Positions 1 to 17,634 of a stretch of 64,000 nt of DNA are shown here, piece after piece. The stretch covers positions 62,001 through 126,000 of the forward strand of contig CAKJVC010000193.1 of assembly GCA_918026815.1 (NCBI GenBank), written 5' to 3'. Made by a program: the position numbers and the translations under genes. Origin of the DNA: Chalara sp. BL73 (taxonomy: Eukaryota > Ascomycota > Leotiomycetes > Helotiales). The first letter of the stretch is position 1. Every line of letters starts with the position of its first letter. The notes below the pieces were generated by a model. The model was not told the origin of the DNA. It saw only the letters and a list, made by a program, of their open reading frames with translations, and did not search any database.

Positions 1-1
1 C

Positions 2-4894
<4,893 letters not shown>

Positions 4895-7453
4895 AAGCGG
4901 CTCTATATGCAAAACATGGGGAAAATGGTACGATGAGATGATCTTAGCCAGGAAATCTTTTGAGTAGGAGACCGCGTGCTGCATTGGGAGTCATCTTTGT
5001 ACCGGATCTTGGTAATGCGGCGTTTGATCGGATGGCAGGCTGTAACAGAGTATAATAGTTAGTTGTAAGCATAAGATCAGGCGTTCACTGTGAAAAGATG
5101 TTGTATGGTTGCTCTCACGTGTATGCATGATCAGCCCTTCAAATCTAGATCCACATGTGGAATCTCAACCAGACCAAATCAGCCGTTCCACATGGAAGCT
5201 ACGGATGATCACCATGTAGATACTGTAGCTCTTATGCAACTCACCGAGGCATTATATGTAGATTTTCATGTTAGAGAGAATTCCAGCTTACAGGGTGTCA
5301 GTGATGCTCCATATGCAGCAAGACAGAAAAAGCGATTTTCTGCAGGTACCTTAATGCAGGTACACAAACTGATCCGATCCGGTCTGGCCAGGTCAGGCAA
5401 ATGCATATGGAGATTTAATAATAATAAATATTGATTTGGAGGCCAAGCTCAGGTCTGAGCGAGGTGGCTTTTAGAACGAGGCGGCTTCTTTTTGTTTCGT
5501 TTCGTCTCGTCGTTCTCCTCTTCCTCAATCCTCTTCTCCTTCTCAGTCAAATTATGATCATCCACAAGACCTGCGCTATTCCGCCTTCTTCCAATCTCGT
5601 ATCGTCATTCGAAAGCCATGCCCAGAAGGTAGCATCATATTTCGTGGACGCCTGATCTTGCATCCTCTTTCGGAAAGCTGTTGCTGGGGACTGCTTATAG
5701 TTGTGGCTCGTGGGAGATCAAGCTTGAGATCAACTTTATGCGTTAGGGAAAACGATACGTACGCCGGCGCCAGCATCGGACGACGGCAGCAAGAGCATGA
5801 ATGGGCAATATCAAATCAATAATAATGTGGACAAGGGGCCAGGATCAGACACATCTTTTTTGGCTCCGATGATGCCGCCTGCCGATGATGCTGACGACGA
5901 TCCACGCGATGAATTTGTCTGTGGGTTATGGGTTACAGTACTGTGTGCAGCGGGGACAATCACTAGTCGTGGTCCCTGGTGAAGACGCTACAGGAGGTGT
6001 TTCTGTGCGCTTCAGGGCTTAGTCCACCATTTCTACAGGCTTTCACTTCAGGGTCTTCAGGCTCGAACATCTGTATATTCTACAGGCCTAATTTTCCCAC
6101 TGTGGTATCATTTCTTTTGCCTCTTCAGGTGGCCCACCTTCTGGTCCCAAAGCGGTGGTTGGGTGGCCCTGTCGGAGATTTATTTAGTGAGATTTGTTCT
6201 ATTTTGATTTCCTGTGCCTGGACCTGTCCCTGAACGCCCGCCCTCTGGGCTTTTCAATTTCTTGTTCCAACGACCACCATGATTGAACGAAAAGTGCCTC
6301 CACGCTCCACAGCTGGCTTGTTCCTCGAAAGTTACGAATGTTCAAGCTTGCTCAGATCGTTGCATTACTTTCGTCATTTCCGTCTTGGATTATTCATATC
6401 CAGTCATCCCTCCCTTTTGCTCCAGTGCTCTATTTTTAATATCCAAATAACCCTGCGCATTAACATTCGCTTATTCGCTTCCAACGCAATGCCTGATGAA
6501 AGTTCATCCCAGGATGGTTGCCCCCTGTCAGGGTTTCAGTTGAGCCTTGACCTTCTTGCCGTTTGATATCCTTCTATGCAGTTTTCTAGAAGTCATGCCC
6601 TGTGGGAAACCCCCCCCGCGGTGCTCGTGATAGGCTCTAGTGCGGGCCTGAACAAGCCTGCGCATGGTCTTGGTAGGGCTTGGGTTAATCCACCATGGGG
6701 CTGCTTCTGGGATTCTCTGCCTCTGATACCCTGGGATCCAGTCTGATGGTCCTCGACTCGACTCCTGGTCATTCCTGTCCTGTCCTTGTCATGGCTTGCC
6801 ACTTTGTGCTGGCAGTCCTGCTTTCGTTGCCCAGCTCCTTGAAAATGCAGGCTTTCCGGCTCGGGATCTTCTATGCTTGGTTTCCCAATCGAGCCGGGGA
6901 TTACCAGGGCATAATCCAAAAAACCACAATCTGGTGCCCATGCATCATCTCTCTTCTGGTTAACACATCCTCCGTCTCGTCCATGGCGAATCGCGGGCCT
7001 GCTTTAAGCCCTTTTCAGACGCGTTCGAACCTTTAATTACTGGCATGGAAAAGCGACGTCAATGCCTGCTTTTAAGTGAAAGATCAGACGATAGATATAA
7101 TGCAAAGGCATGCCCTCCTTACCTGCATTTGCATCTCTTCTCATTCACTATTGCCGTCGATATATCGCGGGACAGCGCCCCTCACGCCCGAAGGTTGAAC
7201 CTTTTTTGTTTCGAGTCTCAGTGCATATCGCATATTACATCAAATGCATTTGTCGGCTACTCAACTGTCAAGCTATATTGGACCGTTATATACCCAGCTT
7301 CGAAACGCGCACAGTCGCATTACACCCAAAAACAAACGCGACACAGCATCACCAGGCCTTCTAGAAACATAACGCGGTCCGGCAGTAATCCTGCACGTAC
7401 AGTCACTGCCCCCGGCGACCTGCGAGAGCAGTTCGCTGTGGCGGAATCCATGC
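4895..7453. other. Non-coding stretch between prp8 and the Myb gene
   Basis: This 2.6-kb stretch has only short, unconvincing reading frames. It should hold the prp8 3' end and the promoter and long leader of the Myb gene. Pyrimidine-rich tracts (5480-5560, 6100-6130) are typical of fungal promoters. There are several short upstream ATG frames before 7454. I recognise no RNA gene or mobile element. It lies inside the duplicated block. Confidence 0.6.
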
Positions 7454-8467
7454 ATGTCTCGCTATCCCTCAGGCCACGAAGGCCACGATCCTTATATCGA
7501 CTATGCCTCCTCTCACCCCGAAGGGCATCCAGAAGAGAGAGCCGTCTATGGTTCTCATGTTCCAGATATACCACACGGCGGCCCGCAAGGTCTCAGTCCG
7601 CTTCACGAGATCGGGGCGCATCAGCAGCAACATCATCAGCACCAACAGCAACAACAGCAACACCACCAAGCGCAACATCCTCAGCATTCTCAACACCAGG
7701 TCATCTTAGATCCTCATGTCATGGCGCATCACCAGTCTCCTCCGTTTGGCAATGCGCCAGGGATGATGCCATATGGGGCTCGCCAGATGCAACCGCAAAT
7801 GCAACCACAGATGCAGCAAGCGAGCGGAACAAAACGACAGCGAGATGAACTAGAAGGGCTCGATATGGGAGGGCTACCGGAAGGGCAGATGCAGAGTGGA
7901 GATATGCAAAGCATGTCTGCGCATGGTCTGCCTCAGCAAGCGATGGTAGGATATGGTGGTCAACCAGTACAACAAGCTTACCATGGTCATACTTTGCCTA
8001 ATCAAGGGCATCGTTCCAAGATGCCTCGGATGGGCGATGCAGACTCTAGTATGCTGTCGCAAGGAGGTGCACCCAGTGTTGTGGGATTGGAAGGCATGCC
8101 TGCACCAGCACCCAGACCTCGCGGTCCGAAATTGAAATTCACGGCTGAAGATGATCAGCTTCTGGTGGATTTAAAGGAGAACAAGTCATTGACTTGGAAG
8201 CAAATTGCAGAGTTTTTTCCGGGACGTTCATCGGGCACTTTGCAGGTACGATACTGCACAAAACTTAAGGCAAAGACCACGCAATGGACAGATGAAACTG
8301 TCAGTATCTTCATTCGATATCATTCGCACTATGCTAAATATCTACAGGTTCAAAAGTTGCGCCAGGCGCTTCATGACTATGAGCAAGAGAAGTGGCGTAT
8401 AGTGGCACAGAAAGTCGGCACAGGTTTCACCTCAGCTGCTTGTAAAGAGAAAGCTAGGGAGTTATAG
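7454..8467 (+). CDS. Myb/SANT-domain DNA-binding protein, copy 1 (intact)
   Basis: Probable nuclear transcription regulator. The N-terminal half is low-complexity: His/Gln runs at about residues 57-85 and Met/Gln/Gly-rich stretches to about 200. From about residue 226 comes a Myb/SANT-like domain with its tryptophan (FTAEDDQLLVDLKENK, then TWKQIAEFFPGRSSGTLQ). A second tryptophan-containing helix follows near the C-terminus (QWTDE..., EKWRIVAQKVGTGFT). A 48-nt intron is likely at 8300-8347 (GTCAGT..CTACAG with GCTAAAT). It is a multiple of three and has no stop, so the frame stays open with or without splicing (321 aa spliced, 337 aa unspliced). Splicing joins DET to VQKLRQAL, which fits the family better. 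The start gives MSRYPSGHEG. The target genes are unknown. Confidence 0.85.
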   Translation: MSRYPSGHEGHDPYIDYASSHPEGHPEERAVYGSHVPDIPHGGPQGLSPLHEIGAHQQQHHQHQQQQQQHHQAQHPQHSQHQVILDPHVMAHHQSPPFGNAPGMMPYGARQMQPQMQPQMQQASGTKRQRDELEGLDMGGLPEGQMQSGDMQSMSAHGLPQQAMVGYGGQPVQQAYHGHTLPNQGHRSKMPRMGDADSSMLSQGGAPSVVGLEGMPAPAPRPRGPKLKFTAEDDQLLVDLKENKSLTWKQIAEFFPGRSSGTLQVRYCTKLKAKTTQWTDETVSIFIRYHSHYAKYLQVQKLRQALHDYEQEKWRIVAQKVGTGFTSAACKEKAREL

Positions 8468-11400
8468 CAATCAGCGTCTCCAGCAGAAGCACCCGCTTCT
8501 GATCTTGGGGACGCCGAGTATTAGCTCAAAAGAGCATATAGGCACTTTAGATGCCCACACATGTCTTCCAGAGACATATCTCTTCACACCCGCCATTCAT
8601 CAACTTCTAAACTACGGGCCGTATACCGACACTTCTGATGAAAGCCAGTCGTCGGAATCAGCGACATGATTTCTACCAATACACCTCAAATTTCTCTAAT
8701 GTACATCACGATATACGACATACCATCATATGCCATGCTCCAAAGAAAATTTCCGACTCGGTCCGCGACTGTGAGGCGCCAGTTTTCTGCAACATGATAC
8801 TAAATATACACTTACCAACCTTGCAACAAAATTTTAATTTTTCATAGTTCTTGCGGCTTGTTGAGGGGGTGGCGGTCAGGCAGATAAAGGCGCAACTAGG
8901 GAGGGGGGTAGATCGTGGGGTTTAGGTACTGCGTTGGAAGTTCAGATACATCACATTCCAATATCGCATCGCATTATACCCACCATGAGGCGAAAGGGCG
9001 GGAAATGGAAGTGGCAAAGCAAGGGGCTTGAACATCACTTTCACTCGAATCTTCCTGTCCAGAATTATACCCAACGATATGATGCGTCATTTGTCACAGG
9101 CCTCGCCACTGAGCGATCAAAACATCTTTTTTCTTGTATGCTAGCGAGTTTTGACTTTTATTTCGGGGTTGGGAATGTTCTCTTGATATGATGAGCGATG
9201 ATGAATAGTGTCACAAAAGAACGATATCCCATAGAATTTAGTATTAGCCACCAAGTAATAACATAGAAATAATCCCTCACAGCTAGCAATTTCACATCTC
9301 CCACACGCTCAGCAAACACAAGCTATGTACCCTATGACTATTATGACTTCTAGACAACTCTATGTTTTGGCATCAATGCTCGACACATACGGTGCGATCG
9401 CCGCGCAGGGCGAAAATTGCTTACTCCTTCCATGCTGAGCATCAAGTTTCCACAGTCAGATTTATCATCAGGAGTCCCGTGATGGCATTCTACCCGTTCG
9501 GCACTTCCACAGCCGCCCGTTGAGTGCCAGAGCCCTACACAACCTCGCGACGTGACGTGGCTGTCTATAACAGGCCCGTCCCCAAGCTATTCTCCCCCCG
9601 TCCCAGATCACCGCGCCAGCCTCACAAATACTGATTTGCAAACCTCCCTCCCAACCTACCATTGGTTTTACGGGAGGAGACACCCGAAACTCCATCTTGC
9701 GATTGAGGGACCCTGATCCTGAAAAAACGTGCCAGTACAGGTGACAGATGTAGCTTTTTTCCTATGTTCAAAAGACGTTGCGGTTTCAGAACGCGGTTAG
9801 CCAGCCCGCATGATCAATGCCTATAACGCTTTATGCATTAAGCACTTTTCCGCCTCACCATCCCCCAAAGAGAGCTTTCCGCTAATCAGTCACTTCTTTA
9901 TAAGCATGATCCGAGCGCTGTGGCTGAGTCGTCTATCTTTCTTTCCTGATCATCGTGTTTCGAAGAGTTCGAGAAAAAAAGCGGGCGATGGGCCTGGCGG
10001 GTTGTTTGTAACATCAGGGTTTGCGTGCTATTACAGGAGATAGGAATTTGTTTCGATGACCAGCACGGGAAATTGTTTACTTTCAGAGGTGCGAATTTCA
10101 AGGATATAATGGGGCGTGGGTAAGCAAGGCATGATTGGAAGAAATTGTTTCTTCTATGCGTGCAGCTTTTGCATTGTTTCTTCATCCAGATATGGCTCCC
10201 CCTTCTTTTTAAATATAGGGGCTTTCTCGCTTGTTGATTGGCTGGTTGAATCAGCTCCATTCCTTTAGTCATGCACAATTCATGTTCTTCTCATCATTTG
10301 ATTCCTCATCTCATCAAATCAATTGAAACATGCATGAATGCTACGCCAACCAATTCGCAAGTGCAGGAAAATAAGGTGGTATTCCAACCAGCCTTCTAGA
10401 AGCTCCAGGACGTCGGCACTTCGAAACATATTTAGGGGTTGTGCGGGCTGCGATCCAGGGCGAGTTATTCGGCTATCACTCGGTGCAATGTTGGAAAAAC
10501 TCTATTTGGGCATGCCTTGCCGCAATGGCATGCTGCGAGTTTTTACCCCAGATTTTGCTCTGTAGGTTGAGTACCAATAAGCCATGTTTCCTGGAAGGCG
10601 TACATTGGTGGTCCGTCATCCAGCTGCAGGGGCATGTGATATGAAATGCCCTCTTGGATGCAGGAACGGGTACTTGATGCAGAAACTAACGGGCGGAGAG
10701 GAAAATTACGGTTCATGATGGGAAAGTTGAGACGCTATTCTTGAATGCGGAATGGTGTTGTATCCTGCATTTTACGCATGATTCTTTAGGATGTTGAGAT
10801 TTTGCGCTTTCAAGAAAGCAAATGGTTTATAAAGGCCATGGAGGATGCCAAAGCACTTCGAAGAGTAGGTTATGGGTGCATTATTTTTGCATATATTTTT
10901 TGATTCATAATTTGAAAATATCGTATCTCGGAATTTCTAAAACATCCAAACTCGTGCATTTAAAGAGGTTTAAAATATAAGACTAACCCTGTTCCATAGG
11001 AAAATATCTAGTTTATAGCAGGGTCTAGAAAACCTGCTTTTAGACTAATATTGAGGTGAAAGGCTTCGACAACAATGCTCGCACTTTTTATTGTTAGGGT
11101 CGAGCTTATATCTCAATAAGTGTAGTAATTAGAAAGAAAGGCCATCAGCAACCAGCTATCGTCGTCATACACACCGGGATACGAGAAAGGCTAGATGCTG
11201 CTTTTCTCCCTCCTTGGACAACTCTAGCCCAGCGATACTTACCACATAGAACTTGCTGAAAATTGGGAGTAGATCGCTATACGACTATTACACTTCTGCC
11301 TTCTGTGTCCTCTTGTTCGTGTGCTAGTGTTCGTTGAAGTCAGAAGGCCGCAGAACAAACTACTACAGACAACCGAATCAACAGAATTCAAGCCACTGGT

Positions 11401-12730
11401 TGTATCTCCATGTCAAGTGTGTGTGCCAAAATGTCCAAATAGGTTGAGAAAGTATTTGCAGTGTAGTGTTTCAACATCTGTGAGTGAATACGAGGTAGTT
11501 TTCTAGCAGCTGAGAGAGCAAAGAGAACTACAGGCTTATAAGTTAGGAGCCATTATATAACAATTCCTGCCTAAAAGCCATTTACCAATGTCTCAAATGT
11601 TGTGACGATCCAACTCCAACCTACTTGTTAAAGAAATCCAACCAAAATTCTCATACCATTTTGTTGCCGCAAGACATGTGTAAGGCTCTTGGCAATACTG
11701 ATCACTTTCTGCTCTGATACGGAAGCACGCCCCTCAAATATGCACTAATATAATACCTTGAGGTCACATAGATCATCTTGTCCCTGCTATACCAACGGGC
11801 AACTCTAGTCCTTAAACAGTAAATATATACTTGTGTGTACCAAGAATGAACAGACCTATCATAGATCTAGTAACTAGCCCAGCCGAAACTCCTAGACAGA
11901 TTTAGTTAATTTTCAAATTGGTGTTAATAAGCTTAAACACAATCATGCAAGACCATTGCTTCGCGCACAGATCTTAGATGACTGTAATATCACTATGTAA
12001 ACTGCCTATAGTAGAGATGGCCTGACAGAGAGGGGCAGGAGTAATGAAATCTGCGAATTGACAAGTATTTTGAGAATAAATGATCCCTTCTGCGCTTCGA
12101 CATAACCTTAAGATCGAACAATCGTTACATTATGCAGATACAGGTTAAAAGAAAAGTAATGCCTATAAATAAGAAAAACAATGTCACTGCATAGAAAATA
12201 CTGTTTGGCCACCCATATACAATAGAGAGAATATTCTTTTCAACAGGGCATTTCATCTAAGCTTGATCCCATAGTGATATTCATCAAGAAACCTGGTTTT
12301 CCTCTCGCGAGAGTATTCAGAAAAAAGATCAAAGATATTGTTTCAACGAAGGATTCCTCTCGATATTGAAGATATACCAGTGTGCCCTAATACCATCGCA
12401 AAAGGGATCTCAAATTCCGATGTGTCTTTCCAGACAGTAAAAGATTTCTTGCATGTCATTGTAGGTCCGAGGAAAGACCCCATATAAGTTTGGAAAGCAA
12501 GCTCAATAATCGTATTTCGGAAGTCTGAACAATATCACAGGCATTAATATTCCAAAGGATATGATCACATCTGAGGTTGATGTTTAGTTAATTGGAGAGG
12601 ATGTTTGCCTTAAGCACGTGTTTGGAAGTCTCGCGATTGCTGCCTGAGGCTGAATTTCGGCTACTCACTACGTCCAAACTTCGACCTCAAATTATCGTAC
12701 CATTCAACTTCCAACTCAATTGAAGCCGCA
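8468..12730. other. Long non-coding stretch between the Myb gene and cox4
   Basis: This holds 4.2 kb without a supportable protein gene; the longest frames are about 60-125 codons with no recognisable motif. The first part is the Myb 3' region. From about 10900 to 12600 the DNA becomes AT-rich. A perfect 12-bp palindrome (CTCTCGCGAGAG) lies at 12302-12313 and an imperfect inverted repeat (GTCTAGAAAA / TTTTAGAC) lies near 11020-11050. No transposon remains, tRNA or other RNA was recognised. The end contains the cox4 promoter. Confidence 0.55.
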
Positions 12731-13560
12731 ATGTTTCTCCAACGCTCTGCAATTGCTGCTGCCCGCCGAGCGGCAGTAAGCCCCGTCGTCAAGCGCAGCT
12801 TCGCTACCTCTTTCGTGCGCCGTACGACCCCACGCTCGCCCCGAGCTTGCTCCCTACACCTGCTAACAAATTCCCTAGGAGATGCAGTACCAACAAACAC
12901 TGGAAATGTAGACAAGAAGATTAAGACTTTCGAAGGTATGGTCAGGCCTAGAGCTCTAGCAAGCTCGAGTGAGGAGGAATGGGGATGTTAATTGCTATAC
13001 AGATATCAAAACCGAGGACGACTTGATTGGCCTCGGAGCTGCTACAGGAAGCGTCCCTACCGATGTGGACCAGGCGACTGGTTTAGAGAGATTGGAAATT
13101 CTTGGAAAGATGCAGGGGATTGATATCTTCGACATGAAGCCACTTGATGCCTCCCGCAAAGGTGTGCTTCCTCCATAAACATGAGATAAAGTCGAGGAAT
13201 GTCTTGCTAATGGCGGAAAATAGGCACGCTCGACAACCCAATAATCATCAAGTCGGCCGGTGATGAGCAATATGCTGGTTGCACTGGCTATCCCCGCTGA
13301 TTCCCATGTCACAATCTGGCTCACGGTAAGCCCCGCTCTCACACGGCGAATGCAGTTGCTGACTTAAAGCCGCGTAGACCTCCCGTGAACGCCCTATTGA
13401 GCGCTGCCCTGAGTGCGGAAGTGTTTACAAGATGGAATATGTCGGCCCACAAGAGGACCCTCACGCACATGACCACGGACACGGACACGGCCATGATCAC
13501 CACGCCGCCTACGAGGAGCCCAAGACCTTCGCTGATTTCGTGAAGCCTGAATACAGATAA
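12731..13560 (+). pseudogene. cox4: Cytochrome c oxidase subunit 4 gene, copy 1, frameshifted
   Basis: This is the nuclear gene for the zinc-binding COX subunit (yeast Cox4, animal COX5B) of respiratory complex IV in the mitochondrial inner membrane. Exons are 12731-12821, 12879-12935, 13003-13161, 13224-13325 and 13378-13560, all with GT-AG borders and clear branch sites (TGCTAAC at 12861, GCTGAC before exon 5). An extra C in the run at 13292-13295 turns the GCTGYPADSH zinc-site region into GCTGYPR followed by a stop. The exons total 592 nt, one too many. Everything else is intact and matches copy 2, which lacks the extra C. Because the change is a homopolymer length, a sequencing error is as likely as real decay. 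Confidence 0.8.
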
Positions 13561-14566
13561 GGGCATATTGGGCACTGATAGGGACAGGGTGTATATAGAG
13601 GCATGTTGTAGAATAGCAGCAATTGAGATTTATCCAGGACCTGCCTTGTTGTTGGATTTGGGTAAATTGCTTTTGCGTTGGAGCTCTGGTTCGTACATCT
13701 TCTGCAGGAGCTGACCTGAAGTCCGCAAATTCCCGCAAGAGCTATGCCGCCAGAACTATGCTTCTACGATTTCTACAGTTATGAGATTTGACGCTTCCCA
13801 TGCCCACCGCTGCCCATCAGAAGATTTTAACATCTTAGTTGCCAAAATTACTCGCATATCAGAATTAGCATCGCCACCACGCATAATATGCAAATAGTTA
13901 CTAATCAGCTATCAACCACCTTCAGCTACACACCATAATTCTCCCAAACTACCAGCTCCCTGAAATAGATCTACGTCGATTCCAGCTGCCATATGAAATC
14001 CACAATACCAAGGCCTACTAGGAAGAAGCTCGTAAATTCACGGCCGGTTGGGAAACAAAAATCTCTTAAACGAGAATCACTGCTGGAGCCAAGTATAGTA
14101 CATATTAGCGCGATTTGTCATCTTCAAAATTACCGCTACGTAGCTGCTTATATATTCGAAGGATCTGGCGGAAGTATGCTAAATAACACACAGATACGGA
14201 AAGAACATTAAGAGAAAAGATGTCTGAAGAGCTGCGACGGGTAGCAATTGGCAGTGACCGCCATGTCGAATGTTGACGAAGCACTTCACATCTAGATCTA
14301 GGCGGGAAGGAACAGGAATATATCAATTGTATTTGCACATCTGACAGATAGACATTCCTACCCGTCCCCAAGAAAACGCCACAATGCATGAAACCCTCTT
14401 TGATACAATAAGGGATTGCCATATTCCCATCCTTCGCTTCCGTTTCGCGCCGGCGTTCCCATTTCCAGCAAGCATCGCCTGCCGTGTGGAGGTATCTTCT
14501 AAGCGCTTTCATATATTTCACAACGTCTATCATGCCGCTTTGCCTTCCATTCTAGAAGTCCTCCGT
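13561..14566. other. Convergent intergenic region, cox4 to mannosyltransferase fragment
   Basis: One kb between two gene 3' ends. Frames on both strands (up to 142 codons) have no recognisable content and overlap one another. The only cluster of non-homopolymer differences between the two duplicated copies lies here, at about 13729-13743. Nothing else is seen. Confidence 0.55.
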
Positions 14567-14795
14567 TCAGGGACTGGCCCACCCACCTGCAACATCTACC
14601 CATTCCGCAAGGCAGGATCCCTGCTTGCCTTCTACATCGACAATATCCGTGTCGCATTTGCAGCGACATCCGACTCCATTCTCCTTGACTGGGTCCCAGT
14701 CCGCCCAGTACTCGTCTTCTTCTTTCCGCTTCTTCTCATCCAGGGTCGTGGCCTCTAGCCATGGTATACGAGCCATTTGTCGCGCTGGTGCGTTA
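14567..14795 (-). pseudogene. 3' fragment of the KTR-type mannosyltransferase gene
   Basis: This minus-strand fragment repeats the last ~76 codons and stop of the full gene at 24751-26471 (tail with KCDTDIVDVEG, ending GGWASP). It has no start, no membrane anchor and no catalytic part. It stops at the duplication junction, where it abuts the prp8 fragment. It is a by-product of the duplication (or of misassembly) and cannot encode an enzyme. Confidence 0.9.
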
Positions 14796-15080
14796 AAGGA
14801 TATGGGGAGCGATCAACCCCAAGGATTTTCCACGGATATGGGAGAGAAATGCCAGCTCTTGCTCAGCGACAAGATCCGGGGATACTTCTTAGTACCAGAG
14901 AATAATTCGTGGAACTACAGCTTCATGGGAAGTGCATTTGGATCGATTGAGAAGAAGCCAATCCACGTAAAGATCGACACACCGTTACCATTCTACAGTG
15001 ATGGGCACAGACCTCTGCACTTCCAAAACTTCGCCGAACTTGAGGATATCTGGGTGGATAGGGAAGATGTCTTGGCATAG
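14796..15080 (+). pseudogene. prp8: 3' fragment of prp8
   Basis: This repeats the last ~93 codons and stop of prp8 ([16 protein letters not shown] to WVDREDVLA), which is the end of the Jab1/MPN domain. It has no promoter or start of its own. By chance the frame stays open leftward across the junction into the antisense strand of the mannosyltransferase fragment, giving a 151-codon chimeric frame from 14625. I regard that as accidental. Confidence 0.92.
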
Positions 15081-17634
15081 AAGCGGCTCTATATGCAAAA
15101 CATGGGGAAAATGGTACGATGAGATGATCTTAGCCAGGAAATCTTTTGAGTAGGAGACCGCGTGCTGCATTGGGAGTCATCTTTGTACCGGATCTTGGTA
15201 ATGCGGCGTTTGATCGGATGGCAGGCTGTAACAGAGTATAATAGTTAGTTGTAAGCATAAGATCAGGCGTTCACTGTGAAAAGATGTTGTATGGTTGCTC
15301 TCACGTGTATGCATGATCAGCCCTTCAAATCTAGATCCACATGTGGAATCTCAACCAGACCAAATCAGCCGTTCCACATGGAAGCTACGGATGATCACCA
15401 TGTAGATACTGTAGCTCTTATGCAACTCACCGAGGCATTATATGTAGATTTTCATGTTAGAGAGAATTCCAGCTTACAGGGTGTCAGTGATGCTCCATAT
15501 GCAGCAAAGACAGAAAAGCGATTTTCTGCAGGTACCTTAATGCAGGTACACAAACTGATCCGATCCGGTCTGGCCAGGTCAGGCAAATGCATATGGAGAT
15601 TTAATAATAATAAATATTGATTTGGAGGCCAAGCTCAGGTCTGAGCGAGGTGGCTTTTAGAACGAGGCGGCTTCTTTTTGTTTCGTTTCGTCTCGTCGTT
15701 CTCCTCTTCCTCAATCCTCTTCTCCTTCTCAGTCAAATTATGATCATCCACAAGACCTGCGCTATTCCGCCTTCTTCCAATCTCGTATCGTCATTCGAAA
15801 GCCATGCCCAGAAGGTAGCATCATATTTCGTGGACGCCTGATCTTGCATCCTCTTTCGGAAAGCTGTTGCTGGGGACTGCTTATAGTTGTGGCTCGTGGG
15901 AGATCAAGCTTGAGATCAACTTTATGCGTTAGGAAAACGATACGTACGCCGGCGCCAGCATCGGACGACGGCAGCAAGAGCATGAATGGGCAATATCAAA
16001 TCAATAATAATGTGGACAAGGGGCCAGGATCAGACACATCTTTTTTGGCTCCGATGATGCCGCCTGCCGATGATGCTGACGACGATCCACGCGATGAATT
16101 TGTCTGTGGGTTATGGGTTACAGTACTGTGTGCAGCGGGGACAATCACTAGTCGTGGTCCCTGGTGAAGACGCTACAGGAGGTGTTTCTGTGCGCTTCAG
16201 GGCTTAGTCCACCATTTCTACAGGCTTTCACTTCAGGGTCTTCAGGCTCGAACATCTGTATATTCTACAGGCCTAATTTTCCCACTGTGGTATCATTTCT
16301 TTTGCCTCTTCAGGTGGCCCACCTTCTGGTCCCAAAGCGGTGGTTGGGTGGCCCTGTCGGAGATTTATTTAGTGAGATTTGTTCTATTTTGATTTCCTGT
16401 GCCTGGACCTGTCCCTGAACGCCCGCCCTCTGGGCTTTTCAATTTCTTGTTCCAACGACCACCATGATTGAACGAAAAGTGCCTCCACGCTCCACAGCTG
16501 GCTTGTTCCTCGAAAGTTACGAATGTTCAAGCTTGCTCAGATCGTTGCATTACTTTCGTCATTTCCGTCTTGGATTATTCATATCCAGTCATCCCTCCCT
16601 TTTGCTCCAGTGCTCTATTTTTAATATCCAAATAACCCTGCGCATTAACATTCGCTTATTCGCTTCCAACGCAATGCCTGATGAAAGTTCATCCCAGGAT
16701 GGTTGCCCCCTGTCAGGGTTTCAGTTGAGCCTTGACCTTCTTGCCGTTTGATATCCTTCTATGCAGTTTTCTAGAAGTCATGCCCTGTGGGAAACCCCCG
16801 CGGTGCTCGTGATAGGCTCTAGTGCGGGCCTGAACAAGCCTGCGCATGGTCTTGGTAGGGCTTGGGTTAATCCACCATGGGGCTGCTTCTGGGATTCTCT
16901 GCCTCTGATACCCTGGGATCCAGTCTGATGGTCCTCGACTCGACTCCTGGTCATTCCTGTCCTGTCCTTGTCATGGCTTGCCACTTTGTGCTGGCAGTCC
17001 TGCTTTCGTTGCCCAGCTCCTTGAAAATGCAGGCTTTCCGGCTCGGGATCTTCTATGCTTGGTTTCCCAATCGAGCCGGGGATTACCAGGGCATAATCCA
17101 AAAACCACAATCTGGTGCCCATGCATCATCTCTCTTCTGGTTAACACATCCTCCGTCTCGTCCATGGCGAATCGCGGGCCTGCTTTAAGCCCTTTTCAGA
17201 CGCGTTCGAACCTTTAATTACTGGCATGGAAAAGCGACGTCAATGCCTGCTTTTAAGTGAAAGATCAGACGATAGATATAATGCAAAGGCATGCCCTCCT
17301 TACCTGCATTTGCATCTCTTCTCATTCACTATTGCCGTCGATATATCGCGGGACAGCGCCCCTCACGCCCGAAGGTTGAACCTTTTTTGTTTCGAGTCTC
17401 AGTGCATATCGCATATTACATCAAATGCATTTGTCGGCTACTCAACTGTCAAGCTATATTGGACCGTTATATACCCAGCTTCGAAACGCGCACAGTCGCA
17501 TTACACCCAAAAACAAACGCGACACAGCATCACCAGGCCTTCTAGAAACATAACGCGGTCCGGCAGTAATCCTGCACGTACAGTCACTGCCCCCGGCGAC
17601 CTGCGAGAGCAGTTCGCTGTGGCGGAATCCATGC
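15081..17634. other. Non-coding stretch, copy 2 of 4895-7453
   Basis: This is the prp8 3' flank and Myb leader region again. It differs from copy 1 only at homopolymers (for example five C rather than eight at 16794-16799). Nothing new is seen in it. Confidence 0.6.

Noticed and set aside
7045..7848. 267-codon open frame (+) overlapping the Myb gene start, and its copy at 17226-18029
   Set aside because: Its second half is the Myb coding DNA read in another frame and is Arg/Ser/Thr low complexity; the first half has no recognisable content.
14105..14533. 142-codon minus-strand frame, repeated at 24289-24717
   Set aside because: No family features; it overlaps other frames in a convergent gene gap.
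14625..15080. 151-codon frame joining antisense mannosyltransferase to prp8 end
   Set aside because: Created by the junction; the first part is antisense, so no real protein is expected.
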